Below are positions 1 through 6,420 of a stretch of DNA of 22,419 nt, piece after piece. Position 1 is the stretch's first letter. Each line of letters starts with the position of its first letter. The DNA is from JBBAFM01 sp041655415 (GTDB taxonomy: Bacteria; Bacillota; Clostridia; Peptostreptococcales; JAAYPU01). The notes beneath the pieces are model-generated. The model ran no database searches. It worked only from the letters and a program-made list of their open reading frames with translations, and was not told where the DNA came from. The translations under genes were made by a program, and so were the position numbers. The stretch covers positions 1 through 22,419 of the forward strand of contig CAYSBC010000031.1 of NCBI GenBank assembly GCA_964429195.1. Direction: 5' to 3'.

Positions 1-16
1 GTAGGTGCTATACAGG

Positions 17-47
17 AATTCACCAAGTTTACTTGGATTGAATTTTT
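17..47 (+). terminator. Hairpin with trailing T run (possible plus-strand terminator)
   Basis: CCAAGT and ACTTGG are separated by TT and flanked by AATTCA/TGAATT, followed by five Ts. As read on the plus strand this looks like an intrinsic terminator, which would imply a plus-strand gene ending just left of the window. On the minus strand it lies downstream of the T-box terminator and would simply be a leader hairpin. The sequence cannot decide between the two. Confidence 0.35.
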
Positions 48-87
48 CAGTTCGCTATCAATTTGTTGCACAAATTGGGCGAGCTGA
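46..87 (+). repeat. Palindromic repeat module 2, copy A
   Basis: A 42-base nested hairpin. The outer arms are TCAGTTCGC and GCGAGCTGA (one G-T pair). The inner arms CAATTTGT and ACAAATTG pair perfectly around TGC. It is the same module as 525-566 (same orientation) and 7275-7314 and 7360-7399 (opposite orientation). It lies between the T-box terminator and the unseen gene the T-box should control. Confidence 0.8.
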
Positions 88-90
88 TAT

Positions 91-119
91 ATAAAACGCC
101 CCTTGCATAGCAAGGGGCG
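91..119 (-). terminator. T-box intrinsic terminator
   Basis: A perfect 10-bp GC-rich stem (97-106 with 110-119, loop ATA) is followed on the minus strand by a T run (TTTTAT, 91-96). In the T-box mechanism this hairpin competes with the antiterminator formed by the T-box sequence, which uncharged tRNA stabilises. Confidence 0.92.
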
Positions 120-380
120 AACAATCGCGGTACCACCCTAATTACAAAAGTAAATTGTTTTCCTTTTGCATCTCCATACACTTAACGCGTGTTCACGGAT
201 ACTCTACTTATATAAATGTATAAATGCTCTTTATACTTTAAAGTATCTGCTCCAAAGTGAACTTCAGATTTTCAAGTAATAAGACGCTTTCAGCCTTGAC
301 GTCTTTTCTCTTATTTACTTAAAGCCAGGGTTATTTAAAATGCTCCTTGCTTCCAATCTTACTCTCTTTTTCATCGCTAT
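91..380 (-). promoter_or_regulatory. T-box leader, tRNA-Phe type (UUC specifier)
   Basis: The minus strand carries the T-box sequence AGGGTGGTACCGCG (complement of 126-139) just before a strong terminator at 91-119. Upstream is a Stem I with GCGATGA, GAGAGTAA, AGATT pairing with AATCT, and a specifier-loop strand GAAGTTCACTTTGGAGC. The arrangement GAA-x-codon-A, then six bases to GAGC, matches known T-box leaders such as glyQS. It places UUC (259-261) as the specifier, decoded by tRNA-Phe. The variable T-box base is U, which pairs with discriminator A, as in tRNA-Phe. The likely regulated gene is pheS(T), outside the window to the left. GUU (Val) is the alternative register but lacks the purine that usually follows the specifier. 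Confidence 0.9.
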
Positions 381-389
381 TTTATTCAA

Positions 390-419
390 TTTTTACCACA
401 GTAGAAATCTACAAAGCAA
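390..419 (-). promoter_or_regulatory. Possible promoter of the T-box transcript
   Basis: On the minus strand TGGTAAAAA (extended -10 form; -10 at 390-395) lies 18 bases after a weak -35, TTGCTT (414-419). An alternative -10, TAAAAT, is at 379-384. The -35 region falls inside repeat module 1 (401-434), the same arrangement seen at the MFS promoter. Matches to consensus are weak. Confidence 0.35.
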
Positions 420-566
420 AGATTTGTGATTTCCTTGCCCTTTTGCCCCAAGCTTTGCTTGGCTAGGCAAAATGGACAGCGTAGCAGGCACTTGCCTGCG
501 TAGGAGCTCCAAAGGAGCGTTGTGTCAGTTCGCCATCAATTTGCACAACAAATTGGGGCGAGCTGA
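401..566 (+). repeat. Composite palindromic repeat element, copy B
   Basis: Module 1 (401-434) begins GTAGAAATCTAC and ends GATTTGTGATTTCC. It is identical in 33 of 34 positions to the reverse complement of 7320-7353 and 7405-7438. Module 2 (525-566) is the nested palindrome also seen at 46-87. Between them about 90 bases are packed with small hairpins: TTTTGCC/GGCAAAA enclosing CCAAGC/GCTTGG, then GCAGGC/GCCTGC, then CTCC/GGAG. In the 7251-7440 copies the two modules are almost adjacent, so this copy carries extra hairpin-rich filler. No coding potential is seen. Together with the T-box this accounts for the gene-free stretch 1-594. Confidence 0.8.
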
Positions 567-594
567 GATACAACAATGCTACCATATTGAATAT

Positions 595-1656
595 TTATTT
601 GCAAGACATAAATTTTAAATTATTCACCTTTAATGTCTCAATACCCTTAAAAAAATTAGTCAGCTTCTCAGGTCCTGCTAAAGTCTCTTTGCTCACATAA
701 AGAGAACGATTCTCTCGCGTTCTAACGGACCATTTGACAAGTGTAATGAAACCCTCTTCTATTTCAATAGCGGTTATACTGTAAGGATGAACGCAGCTAC
801 CCGCGTTAAAATAGGGGGTCGTGCCTACATCTGGAAAAATAGGCCTGTGGGTATGCCCTGAAATGACCATCTTATATTCTTGTTGAGCCCACTGGGACAG
901 ACTTCTCTCAACCCTTTCCTTCTTCTTATAGTTCTTTGCCGTACTTGTGGGGTCATTCACCCCTAAAAGCTCTAGAGGTCTCCACAAATTTCTTACTAAA
1001 AATCCTGCTAACCTCCATAGCCTATCGTTAATAAAATCCACCTGATGGCCATGTATCAGATAAATAGTATCTCCTGTAGGCTCATAGCGTAATATGAGAC
1101 CTTCATGGACCTCTAAGCCTTTAAATAGGCAGATTTTCTCTTTCAGACGTTCGTCGACATACTCCGAATACTCCTTCTCAATGAAGGTTTTATTCTCCTT
1201 TATTCTGTCATGATTTCCAAATATAAAATAAAGATTCCCTTTTTCATAATACTTACTAAGAAGCTGAAAAACATCACTATGAATATTGATAATCTTAGAA
1301 ATTTTCTTATTTTCCCACAGCTCATCACCATCGCCGAGCTCTATATAGGTAAAATCTTTTTGATTGTAATACATCAAAGCTGCGTAATAGCTGTTCTTAT
1401 TTTTTATGAAGGTATCTGCCCAGCTTCCATCACCCCTATGGACATCGCTCATGATGACGATTTTAGAAGTATGGTCAAAGGGAATTTGTTTTGCTGTTTT
1501 AAAGAACTTAGACATGTGCTTAAACCCATACAATTTTAAAACCCCTTTTATTTCTTTTCTTCTAAGTATAATATTCATAAGCTGAGATATTGTTAAACCA
1601 TGTGTCAGGGAGACGCTTGTGTTTGACATTATTTTGTTTGTCACATGGTCCCGCAC
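595..1656 (-). CDS. Calcineurin-like metallophosphoesterase
   Basis: This encodes a 353-residue soluble protein of the calcineurin-like phosphoesterase fold, with the metal-binding motifs in order: DVHRGD (about 71-76), GDGDE (about 108), GNHD (about 146), HGHQ (about 206) and GHTH (about 267). The fold hydrolyses phosphomono- or diesters with two metal ions; the substrate cannot be read from sequence. No signal peptide or membrane segment is clear. The start is uncertain. ATG at 1656 has GGGGGTG seven bases upstream, but that GGGGGTGCGG string is itself duplicated nearby. A TTG at 1533 with AAGGGG eight bases upstream would give 312 residues and would drop an N-terminus lacking phosphoesterase motifs. 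The gene stands alone between repeat-rich intergenic regions, with no clear terminator after it. Confidence 0.88.
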   Translation of the reverse strand: MRDHVTNKIMSNTSVSLTHGLTISQLMNIILRRKEIKGVLKLYGFKHMSKFFKTAKQIPFDHTSKIVIMSDVHRGDGSWADTFIKNKNSYYAALMYYNQKDFTYIELGDGDELWENKKISKIINIHSDVFQLLSKYYEKGNLYFIFGNHDRIKENKTFIEKEYSEYVDERLKEKICLFKGLEVHEGLILRYEPTGDTIYLIHGHQVDFINDRLWRLAGFLVRNLWRPLELLGVNDPTSTAKNYKKKERVERSLSQWAQQEYKMVISGHTHRPIFPDVGTTPYFNAGSCVHPYSITAIEIEEGFITLVKWSVRTRENRSLYVSKETLAGPEKLTNFFKGIETLKVNNLKFMSCK

Positions 1657-1727
1657 CCCCGAGTATAGACAGAGTCTCGGATTAGTTGCTTAAACCAGTC
1701 CAAGAAAATGTCCGCACCCCCATTTGA

Positions 1728-1850
1728 GCAAAATTTCGACTTATGTGTGGAAATAATGTATAAAAATACAATTTTGTGCGTATACTTTATGAATATCATG
1801 CATAATTCCTTCGAGATTGAAAAAAATCCACACATAAGTCGAAATTTTGC
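1728..1850. repeat. Perfect 24-bp inverted repeat with 75-bp AT-rich core
   Basis: Bases 1728-1751 are the exact reverse complement of 1827-1850 (arms include TTCGACTTATGTGTGGA). The 75-base core is AT-rich with no convincing ORF. The size and perfect terminal repeats suggest a MITE-like element or a strong cruciform. I see no target-site duplication: the flanks are ATTTGA and ACACGA. The wider gene-free stretch 1657-2035 also holds a duplicated CCGCACCCCC (1651-1660 and 1712-1721), the terminator at 1941-1983 and a second hairpin at 1992-2022. Confidence 0.75.
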
Positions 1851-1940
1851 ACACGAAACTCCATTTTACCTGAAAGAAGATGGAGAAGGTGGCAAACAAA
1901 GCGTCCCCGAGCCACCCCCTGACACGACACGCTTAAAAGG

Positions 1941-1983
1941 AAAAGAACCAACAGGAGCACTGAGGCTCCCATTGGTTCTTTTT
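1941..1983 (-). terminator. Intrinsic terminator after the betaine ABC operon
   Basis: AAAGAACCAA pairs with TTGGTTCTTT, and inside this GGAGC pairs with GCTCC, making a long stem with a small internal CA mismatch. T-rich sequence follows on both strands, so it could act in both directions. It lies about 50 bases past the lipoprotein stop and best serves that operon. Confidence 0.85.
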
Positions 1984-1991
1984 ATTTAACT

Positions 1992-2022
1992 CTGAGGCAG
2001 GAGAACTGTCCCTCTGCTTCAG
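1992..2022. repeat. Short hairpin with a GAACTGTCCC-type core
   Basis: CTGAGGCAG and CTGCTTCAG (one G-T pair) flank GAGAACTGTCCCT. From memory, hairpins with cores like GGACGGTTCTC are dispersed in many clostridial genomes; this looks like a diverged example. It sits between the lipoprotein stop and the main terminator. Confidence 0.45.
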
Positions 2023-2035
2023 ATTAATCCAATCT

Positions 2036-2920
2036 CTATTGACCAATCCAACTGTTGACTAAGTCTTCGTTTTCATTCATCCACTCTGTAGCAGCTTCAA
2101 ATTCATCTTGACCATCAGCAATCCTTCCCATGAGGTCACCTAATTGTTGGTCATCTAATTTGAAGTTTGTCAAGAATTCTGCTGCTTCAGGCAGGTCTTC
2201 TTCAATGCCTACTCTAGCAATGGTATAAACGTGTTCAACATCGCCAAAGACTTTTTGTGGATCCTCTAGGAATTTAAGATCCCAACGAGCAAATTTCCAA
2301 TGTGGTGCCCATCCTGTGACAATAACAGGTTCTTCCTTGTCAATGGCTGTTTTTAGAGCGGCAACCATAACCGGATCACTGGCAGATTGTAATTCATAAT
2401 CAAGTTCATAGGCTGGAATAGCTCTTTCAGTAGCACGCATAATTCCTGCTCCTGCGTCAATTCCCACAATTCTACCATCTACTTGATCTTTAATGCTATT
2501 CATTTCTTCTATGCTATCGATTTCTACGTAGGATGGAACAACAAGTCCAATCCTCGCACCCTCATAATTGATACCTAAATTAACAAGGTTATCACCATAT
2601 TCCTCTATATAGCTTTCATGAGTAACCGGTAACCATGCGTCTAGGAAAGCATCATAATCCCCATTCGCTATGGATGTAAATATAGGCGCTACGTCTGCCA
2701 TCGTTATTTCGCAAGTATAATCTAACTTTTCTTCAAAAATGGCCTTAGCTAAATTCGTCATGGCCACTCCTTCTGCCCAGTTGACATAGCCAAGTTTAAT
2801 GTGTTTTTTCGCTCCAACGTCACCTTGATCGCCGTTATCTGTGGTACATCCTCCAAATAAAGCTAAACTCATCACTACTACTAATACCAATGCTAAAATC
2901 TTTCCAATCTTCTTTTTCAT
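2036..2920 (-). CDS. proX: Glycine betaine/proline ABC transporter, substrate-binding lipoprotein
   Basis: This is a 294-residue OpuAC-type binding protein that captures glycine betaine or a related quaternary amine outside the membrane and delivers it to the permease. The N-terminus has KKK, a hydrophobic stretch and a lipobox ending at Cys25 (LFGGC), so it is a lipid-anchored lipoprotein. Tryptophans at 48 (NWAEG), 96 (DAWLPVTH), 204 and 208 (GWAPHW) are candidates for the aromatic cage that binds trimethylammonium groups in this family. It is last in a three-gene operon, 60 bases after the permease, with a GGGAG ribosome binding site, and a strong terminator follows. The exact ligand (betaine, carnitine, choline, proline betaine) is not settled. 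It could equally be named opuAC. Confidence 0.93.
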   Translation of the reverse strand: MKKKIGKILALVLVVVMSLALFGGCTTDNGDQGDVGAKKHIKLGYVNWAEGVAMTNLAKAIFEEKLDYTCEITMADVAPIFTSIANGDYDAFLDAWLPVTHESYIEEYGDNLVNLGINYEGARIGLVVPSYVEIDSIEEMNSIKDQVDGRIVGIDAGAGIMRATERAIPAYELDYELQSASDPVMVAALKTAIDKEEPVIVTGWAPHWKFARWDLKFLEDPQKVFGDVEHVYTIARVGIEEDLPEAAEFLTNFKLDDQQLGDLMGRIADGQDEFEAATEWMNENEDLVNSWIGQ

Positions 2921-2980
2921 TTTTGTTTTCTCCCTTCTTCCTTTATTGTTTTTTTAGTTCTCCCCTCTTTCTAGCTTTTT

Positions 2981-3805
2981 TTATTTATCTTTAACCTTGC
3001 CAAGTGATTGTGTAATTCTATCCAACACAATAGCAAGGATAACGACAGCTATTCCACCTTCAAAACCTCTTCCAATTTTTAATTGTGTGATTCCGCTGAG
3101 TACCTCGTTACCTAAACCGGTCGCTCCAATCATGGAGGATATGACCACCATGGATAAGGCCAGCATAATGGTTTGGTTAACTCCCGCTAAGATAGTAGGT
3201 ATCGCCAAAGGTAATTGAACCTTGAAAAGCAATTGGGATGGTGTGGATCCAAAGGATTTAGAGGCTTCTATCACATCTTCCGGAACCTGTCTTATACCTA
3301 AATTCGTTAACCTTACAACAGGTGGCATGGCAAATATAACGGTAGCCACTACACCGGGAACTTCCCCTAATCCAAAGAATATAACGGCAGGTATAAGATA
3401 GACGAAAGCAGGCATAGTCTGCATAAAGTCCAAGATAGGTCGGACAATCTTATCAACTGTATCCCTTCTCGCTGCCCAGATTCCTAAAGGAATTCCAATG
3501 ACGAGAGCTATGACAGCTGATGTAATGACCATAGATAAGGTTTGCATGGTTTGAGTCCATAGCTGCATGGCATAAACCAGTAATAACCCTAGAAAGGTAA
3601 AGATGGCAACCCCTTTACTAACAAGCTTCAAGGCCAGTAAGGCAAATAGGATGATAATAAGAATAGGTGGAATAAAAAGTAATAAATCTAACAAATTATA
3701 GACTAATAATTCAATAAATTTTTTAATCATTTGAAAAAAAGGATCACCGTATTCAGTTAGCCAATCAATAATCTTCTCAAAATAAGGTCCTATGTGAAAT
3801 ACCAT
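2981..3805 (-). CDS. proW: Glycine betaine/proline ABC transporter, permease
   Basis: A 274-residue integral membrane protein of the ProW/OpuAB family (binding-protein-dependent permease). An amphipathic N-terminal region is followed by several hydrophobic helices. The conserved EAA loop that docks on the ATPase is visible as EASKSFGSTPSQLLFKVQLP at about residues 181-200. Family-typical strings include TMPAFVYLIP and SSMIGATGLG. Its ATG overlaps the stop of the ATPase gene by one base (TAATG), which implies translational coupling. With the ATPase and lipoprotein it forms one osmoprotectant importer, usually induced by high osmolarity. Confidence 0.93.
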   Translation of the reverse strand: MVFHIGPYFEKIIDWLTEYGDPFFQMIKKFIELLVYNLLDLLLFIPPILIIILFALLALKLVSKGVAIFTFLGLLLVYAMQLWTQTMQTLSMVITSAVIALVIGIPLGIWAARRDTVDKIVRPILDFMQTMPAFVYLIPAVIFFGLGEVPGVVATVIFAMPPVVRLTNLGIRQVPEDVIEASKSFGSTPSQLLFKVQLPLAIPTILAGVNQTIMLALSMVVISSMIGATGLGNEVLSGITQLKIGRGFEGGIAVVILAIVLDRITQSLGKVKDK

Positions 3806-4995
3806 TATTCAGATACCTCCTCTCCGTGAATACCTGCCAGTACGGATACCCGTACAATTATGCCCAGAATTCTGTTTTGTTCATCTACCACAACAATTGG
3901 GTATTTCGTGGTGATGGCTGTAGGTAATAGTTCAGAAATATGTGCATCCGGCGAGGTGGTCTCTATATCTGTTTTAATGATGCTATCCAAAGAATGGTTG
4001 CCCTGTTTTAACAGCTCTGTGGCATCATCGATTGTAACTATGCCACGCAAGGTTCTGTTGGGTCCTGTCACAAAGATACTCGAAATACCATATTGTCTCA
4101 TCTTATGGACGGCTACTTTTACACCATCCTTAGGGGATACGATAGCTTCCGGATCTTTCATGATTGTTGCTGCTGATACTATTTTTGCTCTATTGACGTC
4201 TTGTATAAACGCCTTGACATAATCGTTTGCAGGATGGGTCAGAATTTCCTCAGCTGTGCCAATCTGGACAATCACGCCGTCCTTCATAATAGCTATTTTA
4301 TCCCCCAGCTTGAGGGCTTCATCTAAATCATGAGTGATAAAAATGATGGTCTTACCCATCTTAGAGTGCAGTTTTAGCAACTCATTTTGCATGTCTTTTC
4401 GAATCAAGGGATCCAGTGCGCTAAAAGCCTCGTCCATCAAGAGCACTTCTGGATCTGTTGCTAATGCACGGGCCAGTCCAACCCTTTGTTGCATTCCCCC
4501 ACTAAGCTCAGAAGGATAGGATTTTTCATAACCTTTCAGTCCTACAAGCTCTAAAACTTGATGTGCTTTTTGGAGGCGTGTGGCTTCATCGATATTCTGA
4601 AGTTCCAGTCCATAGGCTGCATTGGATTCTATTGTTCGGTGTGGCAAGAGTGCAAAATTTTGAAAAACCATAGCAAACTTATTTCGGCGAGCCTGTAATA
4701 ACTGCTCTTTGTTATAGTCGATAATGTTTTCGCCATCAACCCATATTTCTCCACGTGTTGGTTCAATCAATCGATTGAGACATCGGATTAATGTGGATTT
4801 TCCACTCCCTGACAAACCCATGACAACAAATATTTCTCCTTCATCGACTTGAAAACTAGCATTGTTAACCCCAATATTATTCCCTGTTTTTTTTAAAATC
4901 TCTTCTTTTGTTTCCCCTTGTTCAAGCAATGGAAAAACTTTTTGCGGACTTTGTCCATAAATTTTATACAAATTCTTTACTTCAACTTTAACCAT
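3805..4995 (-). CDS. proV: Glycine betaine/proline ABC transporter, ATPase with CBS domains
   Basis: A 396-residue ProV/OpuAA-type ATPase that powers osmoprotectant import. Counted from ATG 4995: Walker A GLSGSGKST (60-68), Q-loop Gln112, signature LSGGMQQR (164-171), Walker B VLLMDE (184-189) and switch His222. The C-terminal part from about 270 to the end is a CBS pair. In OpuA-type transporters this pair senses ionic strength or nucleotides. The start at 4995 is preferred over an in-frame ATG at 5025 because AAGGAGG (5004-5010) lies eight bases upstream of 4995 and would fall inside the longer reading frame. It is first in the operon, and a terminator-like hairpin at 5052-5101 precedes it. 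Confidence 0.94.
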   Translation of the reverse strand: MVKVEVKNLYKIYGQSPQKVFPLLEQGETKEEILKKTGNNIGVNNASFQVDEGEIFVVMGLSGSGKSTLIRCLNRLIEPTRGEIWVDGENIIDYNKEQLLQARRNKFAMVFQNFALLPHRTIESNAAYGLELQNIDEATRLQKAHQVLELVGLKGYEKSYPSELSGGMQQRVGLARALATDPEVLLMDEAFSALDPLIRKDMQNELLKLHSKMGKTIIFITHDLDEALKLGDKIAIMKDGVIVQIGTAEEILTHPANDYVKAFIQDVNRAKIVSAATIMKDPEAIVSPKDGVKVAVHKMRQYGISSIFVTGPNRTLRGIVTIDDATELLKQGNHSLDSIIKTDIETTSPDAHISELLPTAITTKYPIVVVDEQNRILGIIVRVSVLAGIHGEEVSE

Positions 4996-5051
4996 TGTAA
5001 CAACCTCCTTTGCTTTTGGATGCATAGAATTGTTTTGGCTTCAACCTGGTT

Positions 5052-5101
5052 AAAAAAAAACAAAATGTTGATTTTATTCTCTAAGATTTCATTCAACATT
5101 T
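5052..5101 (-). terminator. Hairpin plus T9 upstream of proV, cut by the assembly gap
   Basis: On the minus strand AAATGTTGA (5093-5101) pairs with TCAACATTT (5063-5071), followed by TTG and nine Ts (5052-5060). The stem has only two GC pairs as seen, but its outer arm runs into the Ns, so it may be longer. It either ends a gene hidden in the gap or attenuates the betaine operon leader. Confidence 0.55.
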
Positions 5102-5201
5102 NNNNNNNNNNNNNNNNNNNNNNNNNNNNNNNNNNNNNNNNNNNNNNNNNNNNNNNNNNNNNNNNNNNNNNNNNNNNNNNNNNNNNNNNNNNNNNNNNNN
5201 N
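5102..5201. other. Assembly gap (100 Ns)
   Basis: Exactly 100 Ns, the conventional placeholder for a scaffold join of unknown length. The true sequence between the DUF4474 gene and proV may be much longer and may hold a gene or a repeat. The rest of the gene-free stretch 4996-5386 holds the proV ribosome binding site, the hairpin at 5052-5101, AGCAAC/GTTGCT arms at 5202-5229 and a promoter-like region at 5271-5294. Confidence 0.98.
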
Positions 5202-5270
5202 AGCAACTTCCTTGTAGTTTCATGTTGCTTGATATAAAGGTTACAACAGAAGTTTATCAATAATTAGTTT

Positions 5271-5294
5271 ATTATACATAGAAAAGCTTGTCAA
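5271..5294 (-). promoter_or_regulatory. Promoter-like elements upstream of the gap
   Basis: On the minus strand TTGACA (5289-5294) and TATAAT (5271-5276) are perfect hexamers but only 12 bases apart, too close for an ordinary sigma-A promoter. At 17 bases the -10 would be TAAACT. A second TTGACA is at 5320-5325, so TTTGACAA occurs twice 31 bases apart and could be a regulator site. Any transcript would run through the gap towards proV. Confidence 0.35.
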
Positions 5295-5386
5295 ACGCCA
5301 AGGATGTTTTCCCCATGTTTGTCAAAAGCCATAACTATTGAAATTTTAGTCAATAGAGCTTCTTTATTATTTTTTAAAATTTTTTA

Positions 5387-6349
5387 TTATTTATCCGATT
5401 TAAAGAGATTTTTGGCCTTGCCCATATGAATGATTAAAGCAAATAAAGCAGGTTCTTTTTCTTTAATAGCCATGAGCTTTTCATCCAAGGTCACACAATC
5501 TTTTGTGATTTCCAAATACCTGTCACAAAACATTTTGTTGTGCCTTTGTACTAATTTGTCTGTTAACTTTGTTCGGGTGAGAGGCTGGGGTGTTTTCCCT
5601 TTTCGGAAGGTTAATCGAATAAGATTTTCCTTACATTGAAAGTCATTATCCCCATAACCGGCATTTTTTAACCCTTTAATAAAGGCTTCCTGCATTAATT
5701 TTTCCTGAAAATAAATCACGCTATGCATGGTTAAATCCCTTGGCCATGAAAATTCGCCGAGCTTAAAGGCCGTTAGCCACCAATGATAACCCAATCTTAC
5801 AAAAAGTTGCTCCCCGTCTTTCTCAAGGTAGCAGATCATAAAAAGGCGTTCCGAATCTTCAACGCATTTGAAAACTGCTGTGTTATGGAACAGACTTGGA
5901 ATATAGACATCGGGTTCTTCTGAATTGTAAACTCCTATTTCACAGCCCGTTGTCATGCCGTATTGTCCCTTCCAGAATTCTATGAGCCATATTCTATGAT
6001 CATATTGAAAATAAATGGGCTCACAATCGATAATCATGCCGAGGGTTGCGGCTGCTTCATCGTATAGACGTGTGTATCCCATCTCTCTTTGCCATGCATT
6101 TTTCCTGGAATAAAAAATATCTTGCTCGGAATCGTAAGCATAGCCGGCGTCCTCTATCAGTTCATAAAGAGTGTCCAGCTCTGCTTCGCGGATTCCTTGA
6201 CCATCAGGTTTTTTTATGTTTTCTTTTACTACTCTAAAAACAGCCAGGATTCTTTTCCCGAGACTCTTTTTCAGACTATAAATCAAACAAAGGATTACTA
6301 CGGGAATTGCAAGGATTATCCATCTATATAAAGATATGATTTCAAACAT
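5387..6349 (-). CDS. DUF4474-type protein with N-terminal membrane anchor
   Basis: A 320-residue protein of unknown function. Residues about 8-27 form one hydrophobic helix followed by Lys/Arg, so the bulk is probably cytoplasmic. The middle section has the run I recall from the clostridial DUF4474 family: YDSEQDIFYSRKNAWQRE, then YDEAAATLGMIIDCEPIYF, then WLIEFWKGQYGMTTGCEIGVY (about residues 72-142). It is rich in aromatic residues, with no catalytic motif I can name. GGAGTG lies five bases upstream of the ATG. The gene is 71 bases behind the methyltransferase, and the spacer carries an inverted repeat and promoter-like hexamers, so it may be its own transcript. The family assignment is from memory of the motif pattern. 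Confidence 0.8.
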   Translation of the reverse strand: MFEIISLYRWIILAIPVVILCLIYSLKKSLGKRILAVFRVVKENIKKPDGQGIREAELDTLYELIEDAGYAYDSEQDIFYSRKNAWQREMGYTRLYDEAAATLGMIIDCEPIYFQYDHRIWLIEFWKGQYGMTTGCEIGVYNSEEPDVYIPSLFHNTAVFKCVEDSERLFMICYLEKDGEQLFVRLGYHWWLTAFKLGEFSWPRDLTMHSVIYFQEKLMQEAFIKGLKNAGYGDNDFQCKENLIRLTFRKGKTPQPLTRTKLTDKLVQRHNKMFCDRYLEITKDCVTLDEKLMAIKEKEPALFALIIHMGKAKNLFKSDK

Positions 6350-6363
6350 ACTATCACTCCAAA

Positions 6364-6394
6364 GATTAAATACTTTTTATCATAGTATTCAATC
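6364..6394 (-). promoter_or_regulatory. Inverted repeat overlapping the promoter of the DUF4474 gene
   Basis: GATTAAATACT (6364-6374) and AGTATTCAATC (6384-6394) are inverted repeats with one G-T mismatch around a 9-base spacer. On the minus strand the arms hold a -35-like TTGAAT (6387-6392) and a -10-like TTTAAT (6365-6370) 16 bases apart. No T run follows, so an operator over a promoter is a better reading than a terminator. Confidence 0.45.
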
Positions 6395-6420
6395 CTTGGA
6401 AACTGTGTTAACCTACAATT

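Noticed and set aside
1210..1539. Plus-strand ORF of 109 codons opposite the phosphoesterase gene
   Set aside because: It lies wholly antisense to a gene with clear metallophosphoesterase motifs and shows no domain or ribosome binding site of its own.
1641..1989. Small ORFs (64 codons minus, 93 codons plus) across the inverted-repeat region
   Set aside because: Both read through the inverted repeat and terminator sequence, have no recognisable motif and no good ribosome binding site; they are explained by the repeat.
1992..2022. Primary terminator of the lipoprotein gene
   Set aside because: The hairpin lacks a T run on the minus strand; the longer stem at 1941-1983 is the better terminator.
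5271..5294. Strong sigma-A promoter for the betaine operon
   Set aside because: Both hexamers are perfect, but the 12-base spacer is too short for normal sigma-A recognition, and the gap hides what lies between it and proV; kept only as promoter-like.
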